Of a DNA stretch of 64,000 nucleotides, positions 52,338 through 62,981 are shown one piece after another. The stretch is from Lewinellaceae bacterium. GTDB taxonomy: Bacteria > Bacteroidota > Bacteroidia > Chitinophagales > Saprospiraceae. Position 1 is the stretch's first letter, and each line of letters opens with the position of its first letter. The stretch is from NCBI GenBank assembly GCA_024644235.1, contig JAHELJ010000004.1, forward strand, positions 124,001 to 188,000. The letters run 5' to 3'. The notes under the pieces were generated by a model. That model did no database searches. It had not been told where the DNA came from and saw only the letters and a list, made by a program, of their open reading frames with translations. A program made the position numbers and the translations under genes.

Positions 52338-53027
52338 ATGGGAAAATTATCAAAGAAAAGAGCGGCCGCAGAGAAACTGGTGGATCCAAATAACTTGTAT
52401 TCACTGGATGAAGCTATGGTCAAGGTAAAAGAAGCAAATACTGCGTCATTTGATGCTTCGGTAGATGTCCATGTCCGGCTGGGAGTGGATCCCAGAAAGG
52501 CGGATCAGGCGATCCGTGGCACGGTGACGCTTCCTAATGGTACAGGAAAGACGAAAAGAGTATTGGTTTTCTGCCCACCGGAGAAGGAAGCTGAGGCCCT
52601 TGAAGCTGGAGCTGATTTTGCCGGACTGGATGAGTTGGTAACGAAGATTCAAGGGGGATGGACAGATTTTGATGTCGTAGTTGCCGCTCCTCAGGTGATG
52701 GCCACCGTGGGAAAAATCGGAAGGATACTTGGGCCGAGAGGTTTAATGCCGAATCCAAAGACAGGTACGGTCACACCAGACATCGCCAGCGCAGTAGCAG
52801 ATGTAAAAGGAGGAAAGATTTCGTTTAGAGTAGACAAGTTTGGCATTATTCATTCTTCGATTGGCAGGGTGTCATTTAGTGCTGAAAAACTGACTGAAAA
52901 TGCGACAGAGCTGTTGGAAACACTGGTACGAATGAAACCAGCCTCGGCCAAAGGCATCTATATGAAATCTATAACGGTAGCCAGTACAATGAGTCCGGGG
53001 ATAAAAATCAACCCTAAGTTCAATTAG
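52338..53027 (+). CDS. rplA: 50S ribosomal protein L1
   Basis: A 229-residue uL1 protein that matches the family along its length, with [23 protein letters not shown] (in part), [18 protein letters not shown] and [19 protein letters not shown]. In many bacteria L1 represses its own message; I do not see a clear L1-box in the 57 bases before the gene, and this was not tested by folding. Confidence 0.98.
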   Translation: MGKLSKKRAAAEKLVDPNNLYSLDEAMVKVKEANTASFDASVDVHVRLGVDPRKADQAIRGTVTLPNGTGKTKRVLVFCPPEKEAEALEAGADFAGLDELVTKIQGGWTDFDVVVAAPQVMATVGKIGRILGPRGLMPNPKTGTVTPDIASAVADVKGGKISFRVDKFGIIHSSIGRVSFSAEKLTENATELLETLVRMKPASAKGIYMKSITVASTMSPGIKINPKFN

Positions 53028-53062
53028 AAAATGGTATCCACTTCCTAATAAAAAGAATCACA

Positions 53063-53590
53063 ATGACTAGAGCAGAGAAAGCGGCAGCCGTAAAAGTGCT
53101 GAAGAAGAAATTCAAGAATAACACGTTCTTTTACCTGACTGATTCGTCAGCACTTTCTGTGGAGCAGGTAAATAAGCTTCGCGGTTTGTGTTATGAAAAA
53201 GGTGTTGAGATGAAGGTCATCAAAAACACATTAGCGGTCAAGGCTCTCGAGACATTTGCAGAAGATCGTGGATTCGATAAGCTGTATGACTCTTTGAAAG
53301 GTCCCACGGCAATCATGTTCTCTGATAACGCCAGTACTCCAGCCAAGGTCATTAAGGAGTTTAGGAAAGACCACGATAGGCCAGTGCTCAAAGCAGCTTA
53401 CATCGATACAGATGTATTTGTTGGTGATAATCATGTAGAAGGCCTGGCTGCTCTCAAGTCCAAAGAGGAATTAGTCGCTGACGTGATTCTGTTGCTTGAG
53501 TCTCCGATAAAGAGCTTGATAAGGGCTTTGGATTCGGGTGCTACTATTTCAGGATTACTAACTGCCCTGGAAGAGCGGGGCGAATCATAA
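53063..53590 (+). CDS. rplJ: 50S ribosomal protein L10
   Basis: A 175-residue uL10 protein: MTRAEKAAAVKVLKKKFKNN, FYLTDSSALSVEQVNKLR, VIKNTLAVKAL, GPTAIMFSDN, and a C-terminal helix that binds L7/L12 dimers (SLIRALDSGATISGLLTALEER, in part). The 35-base gap before it is too short for the classical L10 leader. It is followed 59 bases later by rplL. Confidence 0.98.
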   Translation: MTRAEKAAAVKVLKKKFKNNTFFYLTDSSALSVEQVNKLRGLCYEKGVEMKVIKNTLAVKALETFAEDRGFDKLYDSLKGPTAIMFSDNASTPAKVIKEFRKDHDRPVLKAAYIDTDVFVGDNHVEGLAALKSKEELVADVILLLESPIKSLIRALDSGATISGLLTALEERGES

Positions 53591-53649
53591 AATTGGCTTC
53601 CAAGTTTTAACGCATATATATTCATCGTAAAAAATTAAATTAATCAAAC

Positions 53650-54030
53650 ATGGCAGATTTAAGTGCGATAGCAGAACAATTGGTGAACCTCACTGTTAAA
53701 GAGGTCAGCGAGTTGAAAGACCTACTGAAAGATCAGTATGGCATCGAACCTGCAGCCGCGGCTGTAGCCGTTGCAGCCGGACCAGCCGCTGGAGATGGAG
53801 AAGGTGGTGCTGCTGAAAAGAGTGAATTTGATGTAGTACTGAACTCAGCTGGTGCAGCAAAATTGAAAGTTGTCAAGGAAGTAAAAACGTTATTGGGAGT
53901 AGGTTTGAAAGATGCAAAGGATTTGGTAGACAATGCTCCATCAACAATCAAAGAAGGTGTTCCTAAGGAAGAAGCTGAAAGTATTAAGGCAGCCCTGGAG
54001 GCAGCTGGTGCGGAAGTAGAACTGAAGTAA
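53650..54030 (+). CDS. rplL: 50S ribosomal protein L7/L12
   Basis: A 126-residue protein with the N-terminal dimerisation helices ([21 protein letters not shown], in part), an Ala-rich hinge ([19 protein letters not shown]) and the C-terminal factor-binding domain ([41 protein letters not shown]). It recruits translation GTPases. A 154-base gap with two hairpins separates it from rpoB. Confidence 0.98.
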   Translation: MADLSAIAEQLVNLTVKEVSELKDLLKDQYGIEPAAAAVAVAAGPAAGDGEGGAAEKSEFDVVLNSAGAAKLKVVKEVKTLLGVGLKDAKDLVDNAPSTIKEGVPKEEAESIKAALEAAGAEVELK

Positions 54031-54085
54031 TTTATTACAAAGTTCTGCCGACAATCATCAGTGATATCCACGCATATAAGCGATC

Positions 54086-54120
54086 TAGGCTTAGCTCGAT
54101 CATCGAACGAGTTAGGCCTA
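54086..54120 (+). promoter_or_regulatory. Hairpin 1 of the rplL-rpoB gap
   Basis: Arms TAGGCTTAGCTCG (54086-54098) and CGAGTTAGGCCTA (54108-54120) pair over 13 bp with two G-U pairs and a 9-base loop. No U-run follows, so it is not a normal terminator; an attenuator or processing site is possible. Confidence 0.7.
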
Positions 54121-54136
54121 TCGTCGTTATTATTAA

Positions 54137-54159
54137 TGCCCTGTCTACAGAGCAGGGTA
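54137..54159 (+). promoter_or_regulatory. Hairpin 2 of the rplL-rpoB gap
   Basis: Arms TGCCCTG (54137-54143) and CAGGGTA (54153-54159) pair over 7 bp (one G-U) with a 9-base loop, 25 bases before the rpoB ATG. Confidence 0.6.
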
Positions 54160-54184
54160 TTCATCAAATAAATCGAATAATCTA

Positions 54185-57100
54185 ATGGCGAAGAAAGCTG
54201 TTGCCAAACCCAGTAAAAACGGTCGAATCAATTTTGGTAAGATTAACCTGGCTTCCGAATATCCGGACCTGTTGGAGATTCAAATGAAGTCCTTTCAGGA
54301 ATTCTTCCAATTGGAGACCACGCCTGAGAACAGGAGCAATGAAGGCCTGTACCGCGTATTTCAGGAAAACTTTCCGATCACCGATGCCCGAAACATCTTC
54401 GTTCTGGAATTCCTGGATTACTTCATTGACCCTCCGCGCTACACCATTGAAGAATGCATGCAGCGTGGACTCACCTATAGCGTGCCACTGAAAGCGAAGC
54501 TGAGGTTGTCCTGTAATGACGAAGAGCACGTCGACTTTCAGACGATAGTGCAGGATGTTTTCTTAGGCAATATCCCGTATATGACTCCAAAGGGAACTTT
54601 CGTGATCAATGGTGCTGAACGGGTAATAGTATCTCAACTGCACCGTTCTCCAGGTGTTTTCTTCAGCCAGAGTTTTCATCCGAATGGAACAAAGATCTAC
54701 TCCGCAAGAGTGATCCCTTTCAAGGGTGCCTGGATGGAATTTGCTACCGACATCAATCAGGTCATGTATGCCTATATTGACAGAAAGAAGAAGTTTCCGG
54801 TGACTACTCTTCTTAGGGCCATCGGTTACGACTCAGACAAGCAAATTCTTGATCTTTTTGACCTGGCAGAAGAAGTAAAAACCGATAAGCGCAAACTGAA
54901 GAGCCGTATTGGCAGAAAGCTCGCAGCCAGGGTCCTGAGAAAGTGGGTAGAGGATTTCGTCGATGAAGATACCGGAGAGGTAGTTTCAATTGAGAGAAAC
55001 GAAATTATACTTGAACGTGATGTTGTCCTTGATGAGGAAAACATCGAGCAGATTCTGGAAGCTGGAGTGGAGACGATCATACTTCAGAAAGAGGACATCG
55101 ATGAGGACTACAGTATCATCTATAATACGCTGCAGAAGGACGTTTCGAGTTCAGAGCTGGAAGCGGTACAACACATTTACCGTCAGTTGAGAGGAACTGA
55201 TCCCCCAGATGAGGAAACGGCGCGAGGGATTATTGATAAACTATTCTTTTCAGACAAGAGGTATAACCTGGGAGAAGTGGGTCGGTACAAGATCAATCGA
55301 AAGCTCAATCTGGAGATCGAGCCCACTACACTTATTCTGACCAAGGAAGATATAATCGAGATTGTTAAGTATCTGGTGAGCCTGACCAATCAAAAGGCAG
55401 AACTTGATGACATCGATCATCTAAGCAATAGAAGAGTGCGAACCGTGGGAGAACAACTCTATGCTCAATTTGGTGTGGGGCTGGCAAGGATGGCTCGAAC
55501 GATTCGGGAACGTATGAATGTGCGGGACAATGAAGTCTTTACACCGATTGATCTGATCAATGCGAGAACCTTGTCATCGGTTATCAATTCATTTTTTGGA
55601 ACCAGTCAGCTTTCGCAGTTTCTCGATCAAACAAATCCGCTCTCGGAGATCACGCATAAGCGACGAATCTCAGCTTTGGGTCCGGGAGGACTATCCAGGG
55701 AAAGAGCAGGTTTTGAGGTTCGGGATGTTCACTACTCACACTATGGACGCCTGTGTACCATTGAAACTCCTGAGGGGCCGAACATTGGATTGATCTCAAC
55801 ACTTTGCGTTCACGCCAAGGTGAACAAGATGGGATTTCTAGAGACTCCTTACCGCCGTGTGAATAAGGGTAAGCTTGACCTTAAAGGGAACGCAGAATAT
55901 CTCTCGGCAGAAGGTGAAGACTTTAAGAGAATAGCCCAGGCAAATTCGCAGATTGATGCGAAAGGTGCATTTGTATCTGATAGGATAAAATGCAGGGAGC
56001 ACGGAGATTTTCCCGTGCTTACACCGTCTGAGGTCGAATATATGGATGTTGCACCTAACCAGATTGTTGGTGTGTCAGCGTCCTTGATTCCATTCCTGGA
56101 AAACGATGATGCCAACCGGGCCTTGATGGGATCAAACATGCAGCGACAGGCGGTTCCGCTACTGCGACCATCAGCTCCTGTTGTTGGAACTGGTTTGGAA
56201 GCAAAGGTGGCAGAAGATTCTCGAATGCTAATCAATGCGGAGGGCAACGGTGTAGTAGAATATGTAGATGCTGAAAGCATCGTGATCCGATATGACCGGA
56301 GTGAAGAGGACCAACTTGTGTCATTTGAGGACAATCTTAAGACCTATCACCTGACCAAGTTTATGCGGACCAATCAAGGTACCTGCATAAACCTTAAGCC
56401 AATTGTAAAGAAGGGGCAACGAGTGAAGAAAGGTATGATCCTCTGTGATGGATATGCTACCGAGAAGGGTGAACTCGCTCTTGGGCAGAACCTCCGAGTT
56501 GCTTTCATGCCTTGGAAAGGATACAATTTTGAGGATGCCATCGTGATTTCGGAGAGGGTGGTACGGGATGATACTTTCACTTCAATCCATATTGAGCATT
56601 TTGAAATGGATGTGAGAGATACCAAGTTGGGTGAGGAAGAACTGACCAATGACATTCCTAATGTTAGCGAAGATGCAACGAAGGATCTTGATGAGAATGG
56701 GATCATTCGGGTAGGTGCATGGGTGAACGAAGGTGACATTTTGATCGGAAAGATTACTCCAAAGGGGGAGTCTGATCCCACACCTGAAGAGAAGTTGTTG
56801 CGTGCAATATTTGGAGATAAAGCCGGAGATGTCAAAGACGCTTCGATGAAGGCTCCTCCATCGACAAATGGAATCGTGATCGATAAGCAGCTTTTTGCCA
56901 GGGCAAAGAAGGACAAGACGAAGAAAGCTCAGGAGAAAACGCTTCTAACTAAGTTGGACGATCAGCATGCCATTGCTCTGAATGAGCTCAAGACACTCCT
57001 TGTCGACAAGCTGAATACCCTTGTGAAAGGAGAGACCAGTGAAGGTATAAAGAGTATCTACAATGAGGAGATGGTCAAGAAGGGTATAAAATTGACGAAG

Positions 57101-58006
57101 AACACCTTGAAGAACATTGACTATACGGTGGTAGATTATGCCAATTGGACGAAATCTAAGAAAACAAATAGCTTGATCGCCCGATTGCTTCACAACTACA
57201 GCATTAAAGTAAACGAGGAGATTGGCCGCTACAAACGTGAGAAGTTCAATATCTCAATCGGAGATGAATTGCCAGCCGGAGTCTTGAAGCTAGCTAAAGT
57301 TTATCTCGCTAAAAAACGGAAGTTGAAGGTGGGTGATAAGCTAGCAGGACGACATGGGAATAAAGGTATTGTCTCCAAAATCGTACGTGCCGAGGACATG
57401 CCTTTCTTGGAAGATGGCACTCCTGTCGACATCGTCTTGAATCCATTGGGTGTTCCCTCTCGGATGAACCTGGGGCAGATCTTCGAAACAGTACTAGGTT
57501 GGGCTGGAGAGAAACTCGACGTTAAATTTTCTACTCCGATTTTTGACGGGGCCAGCTTGGACGAAATCGAAGAATTTATCGTACAGGCAGGGTTGCCAGC
57601 CTTTGGACAGACATATCTGTTCGATGGAGGCACTGGAGACCGTTTCCACCAACAGGCAACTGTTGGTGTGATCTACATGCTGAAACTATCGCACATGGTT
57701 GATGACAAGATGCATGCCAGATCTATTGGTCCATACTCATTGATTACCCAGCAACCACTGGGAGGTAAAGCGCAGTTCGGTGGTCAACGTTTTGGGGAGA
57801 TGGAGGTATGGGCATTGGAGGCATTTGGAGCTTCGACGATACTGCAGGAATTGCTGACAATTAAGTCAGATGACATCATCGGAAGAGCAAAAACCTATGA
57901 GGCTATCGTCAAAGGAGATAACCTTCCCGAGCCCAGTATTCCCGAGTCATTCAATGTGCTAATACATGAATTACGTGGATTAGCATTGGATGTAAAATTT
58001 GATTAG
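54185..58006 (+). CDS. rpoB: RNA polymerase beta subunit
   Basis: A 1273-residue beta subunit, full length. The rifampicin-pocket region is nearly identical to E. coli ([23 protein letters not shown], in part, then [20 protein letters not shown]). The residues that most often mutate to resistance (Asp, His and Ser of that pocket) are the sensitive types. Other landmarks: [43 protein letters not shown] long flexible Lys-rich segment near residue 910 ([14 protein letters not shown]) is a lineage feature. It is 24 bases upstream of rpoC. Confidence 0.99.
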   Translation: MAKKAVAKPSKNGRINFGKINLASEYPDLLEIQMKSFQEFFQLETTPENRSNEGLYRVFQENFPITDARNIFVLEFLDYFIDPPRYTIEECMQRGLTYSVPLKAKLRLSCNDEEHVDFQTIVQDVFLGNIPYMTPKGTFVINGAERVIVSQLHRSPGVFFSQSFHPNGTKIYSARVIPFKGAWMEFATDINQVMYAYIDRKKKFPVTTLLRAIGYDSDKQILDLFDLAEEVKTDKRKLKSRIGRKLAARVLRKWVEDFVDEDTGEVVSIERNEIILERDVVLDEENIEQILEAGVETIILQKEDIDEDYSIIYNTLQKDVSSSELEAVQHIYRQLRGTDPPDEETARGIIDKLFFSDKRYNLGEVGRYKINRKLNLEIEPTTLILTKEDIIEIVKYLVSLTNQKAELDDIDHLSNRRVRTVGEQLYAQFGVGLARMARTIRERMNVRDNEVFTPIDLINARTLSSVINSFFGTSQLSQFLDQTNPLSEITHKRRISALGPGGLSRERAGFEVRDVHYSHYGRLCTIETPEGPNIGLISTLCVHAKVNKMGFLETPYRRVNKGKLDLKGNAEYLSAEGEDFKRIAQANSQIDAKGAFVSDRIKCREHGDFPVLTPSEVEYMDVAPNQIVGVSASLIPFLENDDANRALMGSNMQRQAVPLLRPSAPVVGTGLEAKVAEDSRMLINAEGNGVVEYVDAESIVIRYDRSEEDQLVSFEDNLKTYHLTKFMRTNQGTCINLKPIVKKGQRVKKGMILCDGYATEKGELALGQNLRVAFMPWKGYNFEDAIVISERVVRDDTFTSIHIEHFEMDVRDTKLGEEELTNDIPNVSEDATKDLDENGIIRVGAWVNEGDILIGKITPKGESDPTPEEKLLRAIFGDKAGDVKDASMKAPPSTNGIVIDKQLFARAKKDKTKKAQEKTLLTKLDDQHAIALNELKTLLVDKLNTLVKGETSEGIKSIYNEEMVKKGIKLTKNTLKNIDYTVVDYANWTKSKKTNSLIARLLHNYSIKVNEEIGRYKREKFNISIGDELPAGVLKLAKVYLAKKRKLKVGDKLAGRHGNKGIVSKIVRAEDMPFLEDGTPVDIVLNPLGVPSRMNLGQIFETVLGWAGEKLDVKFSTPIFDGASLDEIEEFIVQAGLPAFGQTYLFDGGTGDRFHQQATVGVIYMLKLSHMVDDKMHARSIGPYSLITQQPLGGKAQFGGQRFGEMEVWALEAFGASTILQELLTIKSDDIIGRAKTYEAIVKGDNLPEPSIPESFNVLIHELRGLALDVKFD

Positions 58007-58030
58007 TAAACCACTTTCAACTCAACAGAT

Positions 58031-61000
58031 ATGCCTTTTAAAAAGAGTTTTAATAAACAGAAAGCAGATTTTGAAAGTATAACCATCAGCTTGTGCTCTC
58101 CCGATGATATTCTCGAGAGGTCTTACGGCGAAGTACTCAAACCCGAAACGATCAACTATCGATCGTACAAGCCAGAGCGCGATGGACTTTTCTGCGAGCG
58201 GATCTTTGGGCCCGTGAAGGATTACGAGTGCTACTGCGGAAAATACAAGAGGATCCGATATAAAGGAATCGTATGTGATCGCTGTGGTGTGGAAGTGACA
58301 GAGAAGAAGGTGCGAAGAGAGCGAATGGGCCACATAAAACTAGTGGTACCTGTTGTGCATATTTGGTTCTTTAAGTCGCTGCCCAATAAAATCGGATATC
58401 TGCTGGGACTCTCCTCAAAGAAGCTAGAGTCCATCATCTACTACGAGAGATATGTAGTTGTACATCCGGGAATCAAAGAGGCTGAAGGAGTGGCAAAGAT
58501 GGATCTGCTAACAGAGGAGGAGTACTTTGAGATATTGGAATCACTGCCACGAGAGAACCAGATGTTGGATAATGAGGATCCGAACAAGTTTGTAGCCCTG
58601 ATGGGAGCTGAAGCAGTTCGGGAACTTCTGATGAGACTTGATCTGGATGATTTATCATACGCTTTGCGGCATCAGGCTGCCACGGAGACCTCTCAACAAC
58701 GTAAATCAGAGGCTCTGAAGAGATTGAGAGTGGTTGAGGCATTCCGAGATGGATTGACCCGGATTGAAAACCGCCCTGAGTGGGCCATTATCCAATATTT
58801 GCCGGTGGTGCCACCAGAATTGAGACCATTGGTACCGCTTGATGGTGGAAGGTTTGCCAGCTCTGATCTTAATGATCTGTATCGCCGCGTGATCATCCGA
58901 AATAATCGATTGAAAAGACTGCTGGAGATCAAAGCACCGGAAGTGATTTTGAGAAATGAAAAGCGAATGCTTCAGGAAGCTGTAGATTCACTTTTCGATA
59001 ACTCCAGGAAATCAAATGCGGTGAAGGCAGAAGGGGGACGACCTCTCAAGTCACTAAGTGACATTCTGAAAGGAAAGCAAGGACGGTTTCGACAAAACTT
59101 GTTGGGTAAGCGGGTCGATTATAGTGGTCGATCAGTGATCGTGGTTGGTCCGACTTTGAAATTACATGAGTGTGGAATACCTAAAGGAATGGCGGCAGAG
59201 CTGTTTAAGCCCTTCATCATCCGGAAATTGATTGAAAGAGGCATTGTAAAGACAGTGAAGTCGGCCAAAAAACTCGTGGATCGAAAGGATAGTGTGATTT
59301 GGGAAATACTGGAAAACATATTGAAAGGACATCCAGTCTTACTGAACCGGGCTCCGACACTCCACCGGTTATCAATTCAGGCTTTTCAGCCGAAATTGGT
59401 TGAGGGCAAAGCCATTCAGCTGCATCCCTTGGTTTGTGGTGCCTTCAATGCCGACTTTGACGGGGATCAAATGGCGGTACATGTTCCGCTTAGTCAGGCA
59501 GCTATTCTGGAGGCACAGCTGTTGATGTTGTCTTCTCATAACATGCTAAATCCACAAGACGGCTCACCCATCACCTTGCCCTCGCAAGATATGGTGTTGG
59601 GCTTATACTATCTGACCAAAGAAAGGACCAGGCCTGAAAGTAAGTCAAAGAATGGCGTGCCACAGGCCTACTACTCGACAGAGGAAGTTCGAATAGCTTT
59701 CAATGAAGGAAGTCTTGATTTGCATGAGCCGATCAAAGTAAGAGTGTTGGTCGAGAATGATGAGGGCGAATTATCTCATCAGGTGGTGGGGACTACGGTC
59801 GGCAGGGTAATCTTCAATGAAGTCGTGCCAGCCTCAGTGCCCTATATCAATCAACTCCTTACCAAGCGTAACTTGAAGAGTGTAATCAGTGATATTATCA
59901 TCCGCACCAATTTCGAGGTCACAGCTGCATTCTTGGATGCCATCAAAGACCTCGGGTTTTACTGGGCATTCAAAGGTGGTTTGTCCTTCAATCTGGGAGA
60001 TCTAATCACGCCAACAGTTAAGTTAGATATACTTGATGAAGCCCAATCTGAGGTGGATGAAGTGTGGGATAACTATAATATGGGTCTGATCACGAATAAC
60101 GAGCGTTACAATCAGATCATCGACAAGTGGACATATGCCGATAACACTATTACAGATAATCTCTTGAAAGAATTATCTGAACACAAAGAAGGTTTTAATT
60201 CTGTTTACATGATGCTTCATTCCGGAGCACGGGGTTCAAAGCAACAGATCAAGCAGTTGTGCGGCCTTCGGGGTTTGATGGCAAAACCACGGAAATCGGG
60301 AGATACCGGTGGAGCGATTATTGAGAATCCGATCCTCTCCAATTTCCTCGATGGATTGTCAGTTCTGGAATACTTTATTTCTACGCACGGTGCCCGCAAG
60401 GGTCTCGCAGATACGGCTTTGAAGACTGCAGATGCCGGGTACCTGACCAGGAGATTGGTGGATGTAGCACAAGATGTGGTGATCATGGAAGATGACTGTG
60501 GAACGTTGAGAGGAATTGACACCACCGCGCTAAAGGACAATGAGAAAGTGATTCGAAGCCTGGCAAAGAGGATCGTGGGAAGGTACACCCTGCATACTTT
60601 GTACCATCCTGAGACGGACGAATTAATTCTCGAAGCCGACCAGTACATAAGTGAGAAAAAGGCTAATGAGATAGAAAAGGCTGGTATTGAGATGGTAACC
60701 ATCAGATCGGTTCTCACCTGCGAAACAAAGCGTGGCGTATGCCGTAGATGTTATGGTAAGAACTTAGCCACCGGACGTATTGCGGAGAATGGAGATGCTG
60801 TAGGAATTATTGCAGCCCAATCAATCGGAGAGCCCGGTACCCAGCTTACCCTGCGTACTTTCCACGTTGGTGGTATCGCTTCGGTAGCTAAAGCTGAGTC
60901 AGAAATAGTTTCTAAGTATGAGGGTACTCTGGAGTTTGATGGAGTGAAGACGACAAAGCATTCCGAGAATGGCCTGACAAAAGATATTGTGATTTCCCGT

Positions 61001-62329
61001 ACCGGCGAAATTCGAATTCTTGATTCCAAATCGGGTAAGTTATTTACATCGGTCCATGTGCCTTATGGAGCAAGCTTATTCGTAAAAAACAAACAGAAAA
61101 TCAAACGGGGGGATTCTATTTGTGAATGGGATCCATTCAACGCTGTGATTATTTCCGAACACAGCGGTATTGTGGAATTCGAGTCAATAGAAGAAGGGGA
61201 AACTTTCCGGATTGAGCGTGACGATCAGACTGGCTATGCTGAAAAAGTCATCATTGAATCTAAAAAGAAGCGAAAGATCCCTACCGTCAGGTTGTTGCGG
61301 AAAGATGGGCGTACTTTACGAACCTATAATCTTCCAGTGGGAGCATATCTGTCTGTTGAAGAAGGCGATAAACTAGAGTCGGGTCAGATCATCGCGAAGA
61401 TCCCAAGGAATCTTGGAAAGATTTCTGACATCACCGGTGGATTGCCTAGGGTTACGGAACTGTTTGAAGCCCGAAATCCATCGAATCCGGCCGTCGTTGC
61501 TGAGATAGACGGTATCGTATCGTTTGGTAAGATCAAGCGTGGTAACCGTGAAGTGATTATCACAGCGAAAGATGAGCAGGTGAGAAAATACCTGATTGGA
61601 CTTTCAAAACATATCCTGGTTCAGGAAGGTGACTTTGTCAGGGCTGGAACCCAACTTTCGGACGGAGCGACGGCACCAAAAGACATCCTGAATATTAAGG
61701 GACCATTTGCCGTTCAATCGTATTTGGTAAATGGAGTACAAGAAGTCTATCGGGCACAGGGTATCACAATCAATGACAAGCATATTGAGGTGATCGTTCG
61801 TCAGATGATGCGCCGGGTGATCATTGAGGATCCGGGAGATACCAGCTTCTTGGAAGGCGAGGCAGTCGAGAAATACGACTTCTTGGAGCAGAACGATTGG
61901 ATTTACGATAAGAAGTTTGTTTCCGATGCAGGAGATTCCAACAAGTTGAAACCTGGCCAGCTTGTGACATTGAGACAGTTGAGAGAGGAAAATTCTTACC
62001 TCAAGCGAAATGATCTCAAAACGGTCGAACACCGCGATGCAGTACCAGCGACTTCAAGCCCATTGTTGCAAGGTATCACCAAGTCTTCACTGGGGACCCA
62101 CAGCTGGATTTCGGCTGCGTCCTTCCAGGAGACGACCAAGGTGCTTAGCACAGCAGCTATCGGAGCCAAAAGGGATTATCTGAGCGGATTGAAAGAAAAT
62201 GTCATTGTAGGAAAGAAAATACCAGCCGGAACAGGATTGAGACAGTTCAAAGAACTGCTCGTCACGGGCGAATCTTTGACCGGTGGTAGGGAAGAGGAAG
62301 AAGAGGCTTTGGTAGACCAACTACAATAG
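58031..62329 (+). CDS. rpoC: RNA polymerase beta' subunit
   Basis: A 1432-residue beta' subunit. The N-terminal zinc ribbon is present ([19 protein letters not shown]), the active-site magnesium motif is NADFDGD with Asp475, Asp477 and Asp479, and the second zinc site is [13 protein letters not shown] near residue 900. The bridge-helix/trigger-loop region is normal ([19 protein letters not shown]). The C-terminal end ([21 protein letters not shown], in part) is complete. It is the last gene of the secE-rpoC unit and is followed by a UUCG-loop terminator. Confidence 0.99.
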   Translation: MPFKKSFNKQKADFESITISLCSPDDILERSYGEVLKPETINYRSYKPERDGLFCERIFGPVKDYECYCGKYKRIRYKGIVCDRCGVEVTEKKVRRERMGHIKLVVPVVHIWFFKSLPNKIGYLLGLSSKKLESIIYYERYVVVHPGIKEAEGVAKMDLLTEEEYFEILESLPRENQMLDNEDPNKFVALMGAEAVRELLMRLDLDDLSYALRHQAATETSQQRKSEALKRLRVVEAFRDGLTRIENRPEWAIIQYLPVVPPELRPLVPLDGGRFASSDLNDLYRRVIIRNNRLKRLLEIKAPEVILRNEKRMLQEAVDSLFDNSRKSNAVKAEGGRPLKSLSDILKGKQGRFRQNLLGKRVDYSGRSVIVVGPTLKLHECGIPKGMAAELFKPFIIRKLIERGIVKTVKSAKKLVDRKDSVIWEILENILKGHPVLLNRAPTLHRLSIQAFQPKLVEGKAIQLHPLVCGAFNADFDGDQMAVHVPLSQAAILEAQLLMLSSHNMLNPQDGSPITLPSQDMVLGLYYLTKERTRPESKSKNGVPQAYYSTEEVRIAFNEGSLDLHEPIKVRVLVENDEGELSHQVVGTTVGRVIFNEVVPASVPYINQLLTKRNLKSVISDIIIRTNFEVTAAFLDAIKDLGFYWAFKGGLSFNLGDLITPTVKLDILDEAQSEVDEVWDNYNMGLITNNERYNQIIDKWTYADNTITDNLLKELSEHKEGFNSVYMMLHSGARGSKQQIKQLCGLRGLMAKPRKSGDTGGAIIENPILSNFLDGLSVLEYFISTHGARKGLADTALKTADAGYLTRRLVDVAQDVVIMEDDCGTLRGIDTTALKDNEKVIRSLAKRIVGRYTLHTLYHPETDELILEADQYISEKKANEIEKAGIEMVTIRSVLTCETKRGVCRRCYGKNLATGRIAENGDAVGIIAAQSIGEPGTQLTLRTFHVGGIASVAKAESEIVSKYEGTLEFDGVKTTKHSENGLTKDIVISRTGEIRILDSKSGKLFTSVHVPYGASLFVKNKQKIKRGDSICEWDPFNAVIISEHSGIVEFESIEEGETFRIERDDQTGYAEKVIIESKKKRKIPTVRLLRKDGRTLRTYNLPVGAYLSVEEGDKLESGQIIAKIPRNLGKISDITGGLPRVTELFEARNPSNPAVVAEIDGIVSFGKIKRGNREVIITAKDEQVRKYLIGLSKHILVQEGDFVRAGTQLSDGATAPKDILNIKGPFAVQSYLVNGVQEVYRAQGITINDKHIEVIVRQMMRRVIIEDPGDTSFLEGEAVEKYDFLEQNDWIYDKKFVSDAGDSNKLKPGQLVTLRQLREENSYLKRNDLKTVEHRDAVPATSSPLLQGITKSSLGTHSWISAASFQETTKVLSTAAIGAKRDYLSGLKENVIVGKKIPAGTGLRQFKELLVTGESLTGGREEEEEALVDQLQ

Positions 62330-62357
62330 AAAGACCTAATACAAAGAATTTTTTTGA

Positions 62358-62385
62358 GGCTGCACTTTCGAGTGCAGCCTTTTTT
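62358..62385 (+). terminator. Terminator of the rpoBC operon with a UUCG tetraloop
   Basis: GGCTGCACT (62358-62366), loop TTCG, AGTGCAGCC (62371-62379), then a run of six T bases. Its tail touches the last codon of the convergent ribE. There is no T-run on the minus side, so it serves rpoC only. Confidence 0.93.
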
Positions 62386-62974
62386 ATTTATACCTAGCGA
62401 TTTGTCGCAAAAGATATTTTGCCACGATGTCAAATTCAACGTTGACCTGAGCGCCAGGTGTTATTTGGGATAGGTTAGTGTGATCCCAGGTATAGGGAAT
62501 GATAGCCACTTGAAAATGATCGTCGGTCGGATCAATAACCGTCAGGCTGACACCATTCAAACAGACTGAACCTTTGTCTACCAAGAGCGGACTAAACTTC
62601 GTATCAATTGCAAATTGCAGTACAATACTTCCATTTACATCCTTTACAGCTGTACAAGTAGCTTTGCCATCGACGTGACCTTGTACAATATGTCCGTCAA
62701 GCCTGTCTCCCGCTATCATAGCTCTTTCCAGATTTACACTCTGACCGGGAACCCATAGATCTATGGTGCTTCGCGACAAGGTTTCATCAACTGCTACTAC
62801 AGTGTGAGTCGAGCCATCATGAGCCACCACCGTGAGGCAAATGCCATCATGAGATAGACTCTGATCAACCCTCAGATCCTTGGAAATTGTCGAAGCGACT
62901 TTGATTCGTTTGTTTGCACCTTCTCTAACAACTGACTCTACATGCCCCAGGCATTCGATTATTCCTGTGAACAT
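62384..62974 (-). CDS. ribE: Riboflavin synthase alpha subunit
   Basis: A 196-residue protein with two lumazine-binding repeats (residues 1 to about 95 and 96 to about 190). The MFTGIIECLGHV start, DGICLTVV in the first repeat, GHIVQGHVDGK at the junction, and SVCLNGVSLTVID in the second repeat are typical. It converts two molecules of dimethyl-ribityl-lumazine to riboflavin in the cytosol. It begins 7 bases after the end of the secreted protein gene on the same strand. I see no FMN riboswitch in that short gap. Confidence 0.97.
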   Translation of the reverse strand: MFTGIIECLGHVESVVREGANKRIKVASTISKDLRVDQSLSHDGICLTVVAHDGSTHTVVAVDETLSRSTIDLWVPGQSVNLERAMIAGDRLDGHIVQGHVDGKATCTAVKDVNGSIVLQFAIDTKFSPLLVDKGSVCLNGVSLTVIDPTDDHFQVAIIPYTWDHTNLSQITPGAQVNVEFDIVAKYLLRQIARYK

Positions 62975-62981
62975 TTTGATA

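Noticed and set aside
53733-54167. A 144-codon antisense frame over rplL
   Set aside because: A shadow of the Ala-rich rplL sequence that also runs through the hairpins before rpoB.
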